Positions 1 to 7,150 of a stretch of DNA of 8,254 bases are shown one piece after another. Position numbers and translations under genes: made by a program. How positions within the stretch are numbered: position 1 is the first letter of the stretch; every line of letters begins with the position of its first letter. Source of the DNA: Flavobacteriaceae bacterium (lineage in GTDB: Bacteria; Bacteroidota; Bacteroidia; Flavobacteriales; Flavobacteriaceae); NCBI GenBank assembly GCA_013214425.1, contig JABSPN010000123.1, forward strand, positions 1-8,254. Direction: 5' to 3'. The notes below the pieces were generated by a model. That model was not told the origin of the DNA. It made no database searches and saw only the letters and a list, made by a program, of their open reading frames with translations.

Positions 1-3000
1 AATGACAACCTTGTGCTTTCTATGAACGCGCCAGGATTGGATACAGCGATTAACAATGGAGATTTTGTTCAAGTTGAAGCCATCGATTTTACTAATATAG
101 TAGATGATTTCACTGATCAAGCCACATTAACTTATTCTAGAGACGCTGGAAATAACCTTACTATTGGTGTAACCTTTACACAACAATTTGATTTTGCTTG
201 TTGTCCTAGAACAGTAGACATTACACCTAATGAAGATTGGTGTCAGTTTGCTGGAGAAGCTGCTGGTCCAAATGAAGCACATTTTGAAGAAACTTATAAA
301 GACATTTTAAATGCTATTCTTCCAAATGGAGCTCCTGCTACTCCAATTGATATTTCTAGTCTTTCTGAATATACTTCAAGTAATTTCCCGTTCACTATGA
401 ACTTTGAAGATGCTTGTACAAATATTCATTGTGTATCAGGCTTTTCTTTTGATAACGATGCGTTTATTACCTTAGCATCATCAGGAACTTTTGGAGGACC
501 TTTTGTTGAAGGAACTATAGTCATTGAATTTGGTCAATTAGGTGGTGGGAATGGTGGTTATCTGGTATTTAAAACTGGAATAGCTGACCTAACCAAAGTA
601 CAGAATGTTCTTAAGTTTGATTTAGTTAGTAATACCGTAAAAGAGTTTATTTATATTGATACAAGCGGAAACCAAATAAAATTAGAAAATTTACCGTTCA
701 GTATTTATGCTGGTTGTGGGGTAACAGAGCAAAACGATCCAGGGCCTACAAACTTTTTACAAACACTTACCGATTTTTGTGATTTTACCAGAGCAGATGT
801 TGAAGATGCCTGTAATGGCGGTGGTGGTCAAAATGAGTTTACAGGTTTAGACCCTATCACAAACCCTATTGCTGATTCTGGTAGTATTCAATGTGAGCCT
901 TGTGTGCCGCAAACTGTTGCTCCTGTAAGTTGTAGTGCTGGTTATCAGGCCTATTTAGACTTTATGAATTTTGATGGAAATAACGATTCGCAAACGATTT
1001 CAGGAGTAAGTTTAAGTACTTTTTATCAGGAGAATTTCTGTGATTTTAACCTACAGTATTTAGTTGAATCCTACAGCTTTTATATCACTACCTTAGGAAT
1101 TAGTTCCTATACAGATGTGAATTATTTGACACTTATTGAATTCGGGAACACACAACTGCATTACGGTTACAATGATATTAATGCGGTAATCAATGCTTAT
1201 GCGGCCTACAATACCAATAATAATTTGAATTCTGATACGGCTATTCGTTGGAATGAATATGTCAATACTATTTACTTATTCCAACATGCTGTTTGTCCAC
1301 CATTGGCTTTACCAGTATCCTATTCGATAGACATCGTTAATGACTGTGAAGATTTCTTAGCAGGTATAAGAGACACATATGAGGCAGAGGCTTATAATCA
1401 ATTATTAGCTCAATTACGTGAAGAGTTTATCGTAAACTATCTTAAAAACGGTATTGAAAATGTTGTGGAAACCTATAACATGGAATATGTTGACGAAGAA
1501 TATCAATATACCTTATACTATTACGATCAAGCAGGTAATTTAGCGCAAACTGTTCCTCCTGAAGGGGTTGAACGCTTTGATATTAGTAATGATGCCTTAC
1601 ATACTTCTATCGATAATTTCAGGACAACAAATCCAACGAGTGAAAGTGCTACTTTAACTCCAGATCATCGATTAGAAACAGAGTATCGTTATAACTCCTT
1701 AAATCAATTAGTATGGCAACAAACGCCAGATGGTGGTATTACCAAATTTGCTTATGATGATTTAGGTAGAATCATTGCCTCACAAAATGCACGTCAATTA
1801 GTAGGAAATGGTTTCCCTGATACTGATTTTGCTACTCAATATTTCAGTTATACCAAATATGATCATATTGGTCGAATTACAGAAGCAGGTGAAATCGTAG
1901 TAGGTACTATTGGTCCCGGTGAGTTAACGATATCATATGAAATAAATGATGAAGGAAAACTGATTTTTAAAGAATTAAACGGACAATCATTACAGTTTAG
2001 AACAGTTAATGGCTTCCAGGACGATAATTTATTAAGGAGAGAAGTTACTAAAACAATTTATGACAGACCATTGGTGATTGATGAAACTCAATTCCCAATT
2101 GAAACCTCAGCTAGTTGTTTTGAAAATCCAGACACTTCAGGATATAACTACAGAAATCGTGTAACGGCGGTCTTGTATTTCGATCAGTATGACGAAAATA
2201 CTGAAGATACCGACTTTAAAAACGCTTATTACTATAACTATGACATTCATGGGAATGTAAGCGAGTTGGTCTTTGTTAATACAGATATGGCTGTGACAGG
2301 TTCAGACGAAGATGTCAAGAAAATGAAGTATGAGTACGACTTGATTAGTGGAAACGTGCATAAAGTAACCTATCAAGCCGGACACTTGGATCAGTTTATT
2401 CATCGCTATACATATGATGCCGATAACAGAATTACTTCCGTAGAAACATCAAAAGACGGAGTGATTTGGGAACAAGATGCCAGTTATGAATATTATGAAC
2501 ACGGCCCGTTGGCAAGAATGTTAACTGGAGACAAGCAAGTACAAGGTTGTGATTATGTATACAGTATCCACGGATGGCTAAAAGCTGTGAACGGAGAATT
2601 ATTAAATCCGAATTCTGATGCTGGAAACGATGGAGGAGGTACGATTAATAACAGAACCAATGTGGCTCGTGATGCCTATGGATACTCTTTAAGTTATTAT
2701 AACGGAGATTATACCGCCAGAAGTAATAATGCTGTAAATGTATTTGGAGCAGCGGCAAGTAGACCTACTCAGAATTCAACAGGAACCGCTATTGGAGATT
2801 TATACAACGGAAACATCAGAAATATGGTGAGTAGCATTAGAACAGTGAGTTCTGATATCGATCCTGATGCCATTAAATCTCAAGCTTTCGGTTATCGTTA
2901 CGACCAATTGAACCGTATCAAGAGTATGAACGGAAATACCTTGAACGCTGATGGTACTGTAGAACATAGTGATGCTTACTCAAGCACCTATAACTTTGAT

Positions 3001-6000
3001 AAAAACGGAAACTTAACGCAATTAACGCGTTGGGCTTTTGATCAGGCTGCTGGTCAAGCCAATCAAATTGATGGGTTTACCTACCAATACAATAAAGACG
3101 GAAATGGAGATATCGTTAACAATCAACTACTCTTAGTAAATGATTCTGAGCGTGTTCAGGTATCGAATGATTTAGATGATCAATTCCAACAATTAAAAGA
3201 TTTGGGTATCATTCCTAATTTAAGCTCGTTTGATCCAAATAATCCAGATCATCATAACTATGTCTATGATGAAGAAGGGCGTTTAATCGAAGATAAGACA
3301 GAAGGCTTACGTATTAACTGGAGAGTTGATGGTAAAGTACAATCTGTAACCAAGCAAAATGAAGATATTATTTCTTTCCAATATGACGGATTAGGAAACA
3401 GAGTGTCTAAAAAGACCTTTAATGCCTTTGCTGTTGGAAATCCGTCTAACACGACATTCTATTTGAGAGATGCTCAAGGAAATGTAATGGCTGTCAACAA
3501 ATTGGATGTCGATTACGATTACATTACTCAGGAAACGACCACAACAATGCGCTTAAAAGAGCATCATATTTACGGTAGTTCTCGTTTAGGATTGGAAGAA
3601 AGTGAATTAGAATTGGCTAACGACGATGGCTCTGCACTTGTTGGAGGTGGTGGAACACCAATAGGAATACTACCGAACAGTACTATTGGAACGACCATGA
3701 ATAATCTGGTGACCAGCACTGTAACAAGTTCGAATTCATTAGTAAATCCAGCATTAAATTTAGAATCTGAAAACAAAGCAACTTGGGAAGAATCTGGAAG
3801 ATTTAGATTTAGAAATAATGACACCTATTCTGTACATGCTAAAGTACATTTCTTTGATAACCCTACAGAGTGGACTAGCATTGGACGTTTCGTATCGAAA
3901 GAAACACCTTCACAGCGTTTTAGACCCGATAGAAAATATGTCTTGCATTTACAAGCTCGTTATGAAAACGGAGGTTTTGTACCAAGAGTGGTATTGAGAA
4001 AAGAGTTTTATGCAAACAACTTTACCAGTAATGAGCGTGTGGTCTATAAATTAGATCAAAGTATTGCAGAAAGTTTATTGGATATTTCTTTTAATATCAA
4101 AACAAGAAACAATCTGGCTATCGATCCTCATGAAGTCAATATTGAAGTCAACGGTGTTATGTATACCTTAGGAAATGGTCTAACCAGAAGCTATACTGAA
4201 GATGATAATTATAATGAGTTAATGGATACTGAAGACAACCTCATTAAGGTGCGCGTTGGAAAGTCAGGAAATAATGCTAACTTTGGTATGTGTAGTTTCG
4301 TTTATGATTTCAATTTAAATAGAAACAGAAGAAATTTCAACAATATTGTAAGAGCGTTTGACTTTAGTGATGGAGACTTAACTTCAGAGGAAGTTACGAA
4401 CGCAATCACAGCCAATGCAACGATTGTTAATGGCGATACGTTTGTTAATAATGGTTGTGGTGATCCGGCCATGGATCAGGACGGAGACAGTATTGTTGAT
4501 GCTGATGAAGATCTAAACGGAAATGGAGATTTTGCAGACGATGACACAGATAGTGACGGAATCCCGAATTATTTAGATACCGACGACGATGGTGATGGTA
4601 TTGATACCTTAACCGAAGTTGTATTTGGTGATACCGATGGAGATGGTATTTTGAACTATTTAGATATAGATGATGATGGAGATGGTTATTTGACTCGTGA
4701 TGAGTTGAATGCTGATAGCGATGGCGACGGCATTTTGGATTACTTAGATAGTATTGACAATGATGTTCCAGAGACGTTCTTACCTTTTGATGAATTGATG
4801 TACACCCGTTATGTTGGAGATAAACGTTATGAGTTATCGAACCATTTGGGGAATGTATTGGCGGTGATTACCGACAGAAAATTACCCTTGTTAAATGCGA
4901 GTTCTGTTGCGATTTTTACTCCTGATGTATTGAGTTATTCTGAGTACTACCCATACGGCTATAAGTTACCTGGTAGAAGTGGAAGCTCTGGAAATTATCG
5001 ATATGGATTTAATGGTAAAGAAGAGGATGATGAATGGAAAGGTGATGGTTTACATATAGATTATGGATTTAGAGTTTATGATCCAAGAGTTGCTAAATTC
5101 TTAAGTGTTGACCCATTATTTAAAGGTTATCCTCACTACACTCCTTATCAATATGCTGGAAATACTCCTATCCAAGCAATGGACTTAGATGGATTAGAAG
5201 AGTATTACTATTGGGATGCCATGAATCAAAAAATTGGCAAGGTTGAATTAAATATTACACGTGAATGGTATTATGGAAACAGTAATGAAAATGCACCTGA
5301 CCTTTCAGACTATGGATTGTATCGTTCGCCAAAACCACTTAAAGAATGGAGGGAGCAAATAAGATTAGAAGATGCCATTCAAAATGCAAGAGCGCAGCAT
5401 AAGCAAAACCTACAAGCCGCCGAAGATTTAGCACGGTCCCAGAATATTTTCTATATAACTGCCCAATTAACACCCGTTGGTGCAATAGGTGAATCTATTA
5501 ATAGCTATGCTAAAGGGGATTATGTATGGGGAACAATTGATTTAGCCCTTGGGTTTGCAGAACTAGGAGTTTTTGCAAAGCTTAAACTAAAAAATATAAA
5601 GCTGAAAGGGTTAAAACTTAACCTCCCTATAGCTAAAATTGCTGAAATGCAAGTTCAATATTTGGCAAAAACTATAGAAAGGCGCTACTTATCTAGAAAT
5701 AGACCAAGTTTTAGAAAAGGAGTTGTTGAACAAGTATGGCAATGTGCAAAAAGGAATGCAAATGGTGAGGTAGTTGACATTAATACGGGACAAGTTTTAA
5801 AGTGGGACAAAAATAAAAGTAGGGCAGATCAATGGCATATGGGACATAAATCTGGACATGAATGGAGGGATTTGAGACAAAAATATATTGAAGGTGAAAT
5901 TACTTGGAAAGAAGTTTTGGACGAGTATAATAATCCAGACAATTATATCCCCGAGGACCCAATTTCTAATATGAGTGGAGCTCATGAAGCTACACCTAGA

Positions 6001-6018
6001 CCAAAACCTAACCAATAA
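1..6018 (+). CDS. RHS/YD-repeat polymorphic toxin with GH-E nuclease tip (5' partial)
   Basis: A giant RHS toxin, probably exported; the RHS shell would encapsulate the C-terminal toxin used against competing bacteria. The frame is open from base 1 (N-D-N-L before a GTG at 13), so neither that GTG nor the ATG at 22 need be the real start, and any signal or export domain is outside the window. Visible order: cysteine-rich region (about 1-1480); YD repeats from about 1501 (YTLYYYDQAGNLAQTVPPEG, YRYNSLNQLVWQQTPDGG) to about 3600 (HHIYGSSRLGLEE); a beta-rich insert and aspartate-rich repeats (about 3600-4780); YELSNHLGNVLAVITDRK and the RHS-associated core (about 4800-5199, with YDPRVAKFLSVDPLF and DLDGLEE); then a toxin tip of about 270 residues with an alanine/glycine-rich hydrophobic linker and a GH-E-like nuclease domain. 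Stop is TAA at 6016. An ankyrin gene follows after 20 bases. RHS identity is near certain; the delivery route is unknown. Confidence 0.95.
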   Translation, partial: NDNLVLSMNAPGLDTAINNGDFVQVEAIDFTNIVDDFTDQATLTYSRDAGNNLTIGVTFTQQFDFACCPRTVDITPNEDWCQFAGEAAGPNEAHFEETYKDILNAILPNGAPATPIDISSLSEYTSSNFPFTMNFEDACTNIHCVSGFSFDNDAFITLASSGTFGGPFVEGTIVIEFGQLGGGNGGYLVFKTGIADLTKVQNVLKFDLVSNTVKEFIYIDTSGNQIKLENLPFSIYAGCGVTEQNDPGPTNFLQTLTDFCDFTRADVEDACNGGGGQNEFTGLDPITNPIADSGSIQCEPCVPQTVAPVSCSAGYQAYLDFMNFDGNNDSQTISGVSLSTFYQENFCDFNLQYLVESYSFYITTLGISSYTDVNYLTLIEFGNTQLHYGYNDINAVINAYAAYNTNNNLNSDTAIRWNEYVNTIYLFQHAVCPPLALPVSYSIDIVNDCEDFLAGIRDTYEAEAYNQLLAQLREEFIVNYLKNGIENVVETYNMEYVDEEYQYTLYYYDQAGNLAQTVPPEGVERFDISNDALHTSIDNFRTTNPTSESATLTPDHRLETEYRYNSLNQLVWQQTPDGGITKFAYDDLGRIIASQNARQLVGNGFPDTDFATQYFSYTKYDHIGRITEAGEIVVGTIGPGELTISYEINDEGKLIFKELNGQSLQFRTVNGFQDDNLLRREVTKTIYDRPLVIDETQFPIETSASCFENPDTSGYNYRNRVTAVLYFDQYDENTEDTDFKNAYYYNYDIHGNVSELVFVNTDMAVTGSDEDVKKMKYEYDLISGNVHKVTYQAGHLDQFIHRYTYDADNRITSVETSKDGVIWEQDASYEYYEHGPLARMLTGDKQVQGCDYVYSIHGWLKAVNGELLNPNSDAGNDGGGTINNRTNVARDAYGYSLSYYNGDYTARSNNAVNVFGAAASRPTQNSTGTAIGDLYNGNIRNMVSSIRTVSSDIDPDAIKSQAFGYRYDQLNRIKSMNGNTLNADGTVEHSDAYSSTYNFDKNGNLTQLTRWAFDQAAGQANQIDGFTYQYNKDGNGDIVNNQLLLVNDSERVQVSNDLDDQFQQLKDLGIIPNLSSFDPNNPDHHNYVYDEEGRLIEDKTEGLRINWRVDGKVQSVTKQNEDIISFQYDGLGNRVSKKTFNAFAVGNPSNTTFYLRDAQGNVMAVNKLDVDYDYITQETTTTMRLKEHHIYGSSRLGLEESELELANDDGSALVGGGGTPIGILPNSTIGTTMNNLVTSTVTSSNSLVNPALNLESENKATWEESGRFRFRNNDTYSVHAKVHFFDNPTEWTSIGRFVSKETPSQRFRPDRKYVLHLQARYENGGFVPRVVLRKEFYANNFTSNERVVYKLDQSIAESLLDISFNIKTRNNLAIDPHEVNIEVNGVMYTLGNGLTRSYTEDDNYNELMDTEDNLIKVRVGKSGNNANFGMCSFVYDFNLNRNRRNFNNIVRAFDFSDGDLTSEEVTNAITANATIVNGDTFVNNGCGDPAMDQDGDSIVDADEDLNGNGDFADDDTDSDGIPNYLDTDDDGDGIDTLTEVVFGDTDGDGILNYLDIDDDGDGYLTRDELNADSDGDGILDYLDSIDNDVPETFLPFDELMYTRYVGDKRYELSNHLGNVLAVITDRKLPLLNASSVAIFTPDVLSYSEYYPYGYKLPGRSGSSGNYRYGFNGKEEDDEWKGDGLHIDYGFRVYDPRVAKFLSVDPLFKGYPHYTPYQYAGNTPIQAMDLDGLEEYYYWDAMNQKIGKVELNITREWYYGNSNENAPDLSDYGLYRSPKPLKEWREQIRLEDAIQNARAQHKQNLQAAEDLARSQNIFYITAQLTPVGAIGESINSYAKGDYVWGTIDLALGFAELGVFAKLKLKNIKLKGLKLNLPIAKIAEMQVQYLAKTIERRYLSRNRPSFRKGVVEQVWQCAKRNANGEVVDINTGQVLKWDKNKSRADQWHMGHKSGHEWRDLRQKYIEGEITWKEVLDEYNNPDNYIPEDPISNMSGAHEATPRPKPNQ
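3600..4470 (+). other. Beta-rich insert in the RHS shell (possible lectin-like domain)
   Basis: This part of the large gene lies between two motifs that I expect close together in Bacteroidota RHS proteins, YGSSRLGLEE and YELSNHLGNV. It lacks YD repeats. The translation alternates hydrophobic and polar residues, with phrases such as SVHAKVHFFDNPTEW, KYVLHLQARYENGGF and VNIEVNGVMYTLGNG, as expected for a beta sandwich. A concanavalin/LamG-like fold is a guess from this pattern only; I do not see a diagnostic motif. The domain may help the exported protein bind a surface. Confidence 0.4.
4549..4764 (+). repeat. TSP3-like aspartate-rich calcium-binding repeats within the RHS gene
   Basis: Three in-frame units start at 4549, 4630 and 4714, spaced 81 and 84 bases (27 and 28 residues). 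Each carries D-[ST]-D-G-(D-G)-I-x-[ND]-Y-L-D, and the first two continue with a D-D-D-G-D-G stretch. A degenerate aspartate-rich lead-in (DQDGDSIVDADEDLNGNGD) begins at 4474. Such DxDxDG-type repeats bind calcium in thrombospondin type 3 and related repeats and are common in exported Bacteroidota proteins. Here they sit directly before the conserved YELSNHLGNV part of the RHS core, so they are an insertion into the shell and not a terminal stalk. Confidence 0.8.
4954..4980 (+). repeat. Recombination block, copy 1 (RHS core YGYKLPGRS)
   Basis: These 27 bases encode Y-G-Y-K-L-P-G-R-S inside the RHS-associated core. They recur at 7124-7150 with one difference (C at 4959, T at 7129). The codon register is the same in both copies. 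The block lies just upstream of the point where RHS toxin tips normally diverge, so it is a natural site for homologous exchange of tips. Confidence 0.85.
5200..6015 (+). other. C-terminal toxin tip with GH-E family nuclease domain
   Basis: After the core ends at LDGLEE, the translation becomes unlike RHS. It has a charged helical stretch (about 5340-5440), a small-residue hydrophobic linker around 5461-5580 (TPVGAIGESINSYAKGDYVW) that may act as a pre-toxin segment, then a nuclease-like domain from about 5701. That domain has VEQVWQCAKRNANGEVVD, TGQVLKWD, QWHMGHKSGHEWRDL (the GH at 5842-5847) and EYNNPDNYIPEDP followed by a late H-E pair. This order (V-W, G-x-x-x-x-W-D, W-x-M-G-H-K, Y-N-N-P-D-N-Y) matches my recollection of the GH-E group of HNH/endonuclease VII toxins, expected to cut nucleic acid in the target cytoplasm. 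No cysteine metal cluster is needed or seen. The substrate (DNA is likely) is inferred from the family. Confidence 0.8.
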
Positions 6019-6038
6019 TTTAAGAAATAATTTATAAT

Positions 6039-6518
6039 ATGAAAGACATAATTAGTTTATATGAAGAAAAAGGAATTAGTGCTGTTCAAAAAGGATTAAA
6101 AAGAAAGAAAATTGAAATAAATGATGTAAATGATTTAGGATATAATTATTTAATGACCTCATTGCAACGAGAATATATAGATCTTGCTTTTTTCCTTGTC
6201 CAAAACGGTGTTAATCTATTACATGTAGACTCAAAAGGACGTTCCATTTTGCATTTTGTTGAAATTTATGATTATGAACAATTAGTTTATGAAATCATTG
6301 AAAAGGAGCAAAAATTACTTAATATAATTGATTTTTATGGGAATCAACCACTTTGGACAGCAGTAATGGCTGATGCAGGTTTTGGAAATAAAGTAAATAT
6401 TATTAAAAGATTTTTATCATTAGGTGCTCAAACAAATCATAAAAATAAAGTTGGAAGAAGTCCAATTAGTATTTCAAAAGATCTAGGTTATAAAGAAGTA
6501 CTAGAATGTTTTAATTAA
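6039..6518 (+). CDS. Ankyrin-repeat protein, likely immunity protein for the GH-E toxin
   Basis: A 159-residue cytoplasmic protein with no signal peptide or membrane segment. About four ankyrin-like units are visible: from residue 32 (DLGYNYLMTSLQREYIDLAF, ending FLVQNGVNLLHVD), then SKGRSILHF..., then FYGNQPLWTAVMADAG... ending FLSLGAQTNHKN, and a last half-unit KVGRSPISISKDLGYKEVL. Ankyrin proteins are an established class of immunity proteins encoded directly after polymorphic toxins. The position 20 bases after the toxin stop, and the cytoplasmic nature that suits a nuclease toxin, support that role. No clear Shine-Dalgarno site precedes the ATG; the leader is A/T-rich, as is usual in Bacteroidota. 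Base use is far more A/T-rich than the RHS shell: 14 G/C of 60 at 6061-6120 against 21 of 60 at 2641-2700. Pairing with this toxin is inferred, not shown. Confidence 0.8.
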   Translation: MKDIISLYEEKGISAVQKGLKRKKIEINDVNDLGYNYLMTSLQREYIDLAFFLVQNGVNLLHVDSKGRSILHFVEIYDYEQLVYEIIEKEQKLLNIIDFYGNQPLWTAVMADAGFGNKVNIIKRFLSLGAQTNHKNKVGRSPISISKDLGYKEVLECFN

Positions 6519-6524
6519 AATAAT

Positions 6525-6929
6525 ATGTTTAAAATATTTATATGTCATCTTTTTATTTTTCTAGCTACTGTAAATAGCTGTTCTAAATGTAAAAATGTAT
6601 ATTCAGGAAAGTTTTTTTATGAATATGGTAACTCTAAAATTTTTATAGACAGAACAAATGATTACCAAATCTCTAAAATAGTAGTCAATAATCAAACTAA
6701 AAGGGTAATTTACGAATCGATTAAATGGGTTGATTCTTGTACTTACATTACTATGTATGATTTTTCAAAAATGAAAGAAGAAGATTTATTAGTCGATATA
6801 AATTACAATGGAGGAATGAAAACCGAAATAATAGGATTTGAAAATGATTGTTACTATTATAAGAAGACTTTCAAGTTATGGGGCGAAGAAAAAATTGAGG
6901 AAGGGAAAATATGTCCATCTAAGGAATAG
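6525..6929 (+). CDS. Small lipoprotein-like protein, unknown function (possible accessory or second immunity protein)
   Basis: A 134-residue protein starting 6 bases after the ankyrin stop, so almost certainly co-transcribed with it. Residues 1-18 form a short hydrophobic leader (MFKIFICHLFIFLATVNS) followed by Cys19. V-N-S-C is an acceptable though not ideal lipobox, so a lipid-anchored periplasmic or outer-membrane protein is likely. The mature part is mostly beta-type with the phrase SIKWVDSCTYITMYDF. The arrangement resembles small exported Bacteroidota proteins of about 130-150 residues that share R-T-x-x-x-Q and W-x-x-x-C-x-Y motifs, but I cannot name a function. Position suggests immunity or a leftover from an earlier toxin tip; an envelope location does not fit protection from a nuclease. 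The TAG stop lies inside the first hairpin of the following structured region. Confidence 0.7.
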   Translation: MFKIFICHLFIFLATVNSCSKCKNVYSGKFFYEYGNSKIFIDRTNDYQISKIVVNNQTKRVIYESIKWVDSCTYITMYDFSKMKEEDLLVDINYNGGMKTEIIGFENDCYYYKKTFKLWGEEKIEEGKICPSKE

Positions 6930-7025
6930 CGGTGCTATTCGCAAATCATTTCTACGTAAATGATTCCCATATAAGGGAAATCACCCGCCCAACCCTCTAC
7001 CCTTGCCATTAGAGGCTTAAGGTGA
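6924..7025 (+). other. Cluster of potential stem-loops (structured intergenic element)
   Basis: Several inverted repeats are packed here. They are 6924-6930/6934-6940 (GAATAGC/GCTATTC, 7 bp, 3-base loop); 6944-6951/6958-6965 (AATCATTT/AAATGATT, 8 bp, 6-base loop); 6964-6968/6975-6979 (TTCCC/GGGAA), which shares bases with the previous stem; and an outer TCACC/GGTGA pair (6981-6985/7021-7025) enclosing CCTCTA/TAGAGG (6994-6999/7010-7015). G/C is 40 of 90 at 6931-7020, clearly above the flanking immunity genes. I see no credible reading frame. It could be a REP-like repeat, an RNA regulatory element, or a relic of mobile DNA. I do not recognise a known RNA family. Confidence 0.45.
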
Positions 7026-7038
7026 CAAGTTAAAAAAT

Positions 7039-7064
7039 ATAAGCTCTCAATTTTGGGAGCTTAT
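7039..7064. terminator. Terminator-like hairpin between the two toxin modules
   Basis: ATAAGCTCTC (7039-7048) pairs with GGGAGCTTAT (7055-7064) over 10 bp, with one G-T wobble and a 6-base loop. Downstream on the plus strand there is only a weak T-rich stretch (TTCTTTG at 7070-7076). On the minus strand the stem is followed by ATTTTTTA (complement of 7031-7038), a much better U-tract. It may therefore act in both directions or mainly against antisense transcripts. It probably isolates the orphan cassette from the resident toxin operon. Confidence 0.5.
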
Positions 7065-7093
7065 TAAGGTTCTTTGAAAATATTACAAACAGT

Positions 7094-7125
7094 TAGACTA
7101 AAAACCTCATAGTATGGTTAGTCTA
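7094..7125. repeat. Inverted repeat at the edge of the orphan cassette
   Basis: TAGACTAA (7094-7101) and TTAGTCTA (7118-7125) are exact reverse complements separated by 16 bases. The left arm holds the last in-frame stop (TAG at 7094) before the orphan frame. The right arm runs two bases into the copied RHS core block at 7124. It may mark a join, form a hairpin, or be chance. Confidence 0.35.
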
Positions 7126-7150
7126 CGGTTATAAGTTACCTGGTAGAAGT
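7124..7150 (+). repeat. Recombination block, copy 2 (start of the orphan cassette)
   Basis: The second copy of the 27-base block found at 4954-4980, with 26 of 27 bases identical. Beyond 7150 the two cores match mainly at the protein level (for example GKEEDDEWKGDG against GQEEDDEIKGDG), so this short block is the best substrate for homologous exchange. Sequence upstream of 7124 has no similarity to the RHS gene that I can see. Confidence 0.85.

Noticed and set aside
13..24. GTG at 13 or ATG at 22 as the start of the large gene.
   Set aside because: The frame is open to base 1, no ribosome site is visible, and the N-terminal export region expected of such a protein is missing, so the gene begins before the window.
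3264..3824. Minus-strand open frames at 3264-3452 and 3570-3824.
   Set aside because: They lie antisense to conserved YD-repeat and RHS motifs of the large plus-strand gene and show no recognisable protein features.
5797..6015. Minus-strand open frame of 72 codons.
   Set aside because: It lies antisense to the conserved GH-E nuclease domain, and its hydrophobic translation follows from the A/T-rich complement.
7051..7080. Bacteroidota-type promoter (-33 TTTG, -7 TAnnTTTG) before the orphan cassette.
   Set aside because: TTTG-like elements are present but the -7 box lacks its TA and the spacing is too short; the first element lies in the hairpin stem-loop.
6987..7098. Possible integron attC-like site: GCCCAAC (6987-6993) and GTTAGAC (7092-7098).
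   Set aside because: The two core boxes are not complementary to each other, no inner L boxes were found, and no integrase is visible. Such 7-base matches are frequent by chance.
6930..7123. A mobile element (insertion sequence) explaining the gap between modules.
   Set aside because: No transposase fragment, matching terminal inverted repeats or target duplication were found; only local stem-loops are visible.
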